From RYN-230 sp963841695 (GTDB taxonomy: Bacteria; Actinomycetota; Actinomycetes; Streptosporangiales; Streptosporangiaceae), in assembly GCA_963841695.1 (NCBI GenBank), contig CAWJDQ010000008.1, positions 124,001 to 188,000 of the forward strand: 64,000 bases of DNA, read 5' to 3'. Numbering within the stretch: position 1 is the stretch's first letter; every line of letters begins with the position of its first letter. The position numbers and the translations under genes are program-made. Shown piece after piece: positions 63,841 through 64,000 of this stretch. Under the pieces are notes generated by a model. It searched no databases. It worked only from the letters and a program-made list of their open reading frames with translations, and was not told the DNA's origin.

Positions 63841-64000
63841 CTAGCTCGTGAACACCAGGGCGGTGGCGATGGCGGCCAGGCCCTCGCGGCGGCCGGTCAG
63901 GCCCAGCCCGTCCGTCGTGGTCCCGGACAGGCTGACCGGGACGCCGCCGAGGGCCTCGGACAGCACTTTCTCGGCCTCGTGGCGCCGGGGCGACAGCCGC
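63841..64000 (-). CDS. ispF: 2-C-methyl-D-erythritol 2,4-cyclodiphosphate synthase IspF, C-terminal part
   Basis: The reverse complement of 64000-63841 reads RLSPRRHEAEKVLSEALGG, VPVSLSGTTTDGLGLTGRREG and LAAIATALVFTS, then TAG. TTTDGLGLTGRREGLAAIATAL is the conserved C-terminal end of IspF (usually TTTEGLGFTGRGEGIAA). The enzyme makes the cyclic diphosphate of the MEP isoprenoid pathway. The gene continues outside the window. ispF next to cysS and rlmB is the usual actinobacterial order, here with two plus-strand genes between. Confidence 0.9.
   Translation of the reverse strand, partial: RLSPRRHEAEKVLSEALGGVPVSLSGTTTDGLGLTGRREGLAAIATALVFTS

Overview
The window reads as chromosome of a high-GC actinomycete, probably of the Streptosporangiales/Streptomycetales type. 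The evidence is very high GC, GTG and TTG starts, a SigB/SigF-type sigma factor, a DUF2637 protein, an IlvX-like TPP enzyme, FHA proteins, and the housekeeping trio ispF / cysS / rlmB at the right end. No rRNA, tRNA or CRISPR array was seen.

Layout. 1-10.7 kb: a minus-strand polysaccharide locus with a GT-C-type membrane glycosyltransferase, two cellulose-synthase-like GT2 enzymes, two secreted GH16 beta-glucanases, a GNAT protein, an Egghead-like GT2 (beta-mannosyltransferase type) and a GH26 lipoprotein cut by the left edge. It is preceded by a 200-base leader that folds like a switchable structured RNA. 11.3-30.9 kb: a NUDIX hydrolase; a dprA plus ComF-like phosphoribosyltransferase pair; TetR / acyl-CoA dehydrogenase / acyl-CoA ligase; FHA-domain genes; an enoyl-CoA hydratase; an HtrA-type protease; a glutaminyl cyclase; a lipoprotein / FtsH-like protease / small HExxH protein operon; an IlvX-like TPP enzyme; a LysM lytic protein; and a divergent EamA exporter / Lrp regulator. 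31-40.8 kb: a pyruvate-oxidase-type enzyme, an enolase-superfamily enzyme, a stress sigma factor, USP and ChaB proteins, a GMC oxidoreductase with its small subunit and a membrane partner, and transketolase.

40.82-50.99 kb is a complete integrative element of about 10.16 kb, bounded by an 18-bp inverted match whose two arms reconstruct a symmetric attP of a large serine recombinase. It carries that recombinase, replication-relaxation and FtsK/Tra-like proteins, a J-domain protein, a perfect parS-core palindrome, GntR and XRE regulators, an alpha/beta hydrolase, and a low-GC zinc-ribbon + PD-(D/E)XK-like gene pair that may be an undescribed conflict system.

51-64 kb: an MFS sugar porter, a GAF-like protein, a SnoaL-like protein, an MBL-fold hydrolase, a phospholipase C-like phosphoesterase, IclR, a Gfo/Idh/MocA oxidoreductase, rlmB, cysS, a DUF2637 protein with a long repetitive tail, a PPOX-family flavoprotein, and the 3' end of ispF.

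About thirty single-base frameshifts break fifteen otherwise well-conserved genes, densest at 33-38.5 kb and 55-56 kb. Because essential or housekeeping genes are hit and the flanking frames stay perfectly conserved, most are probably sequencing or assembly errors. These genes are typed pseudogene here because the sequence as given is broken.
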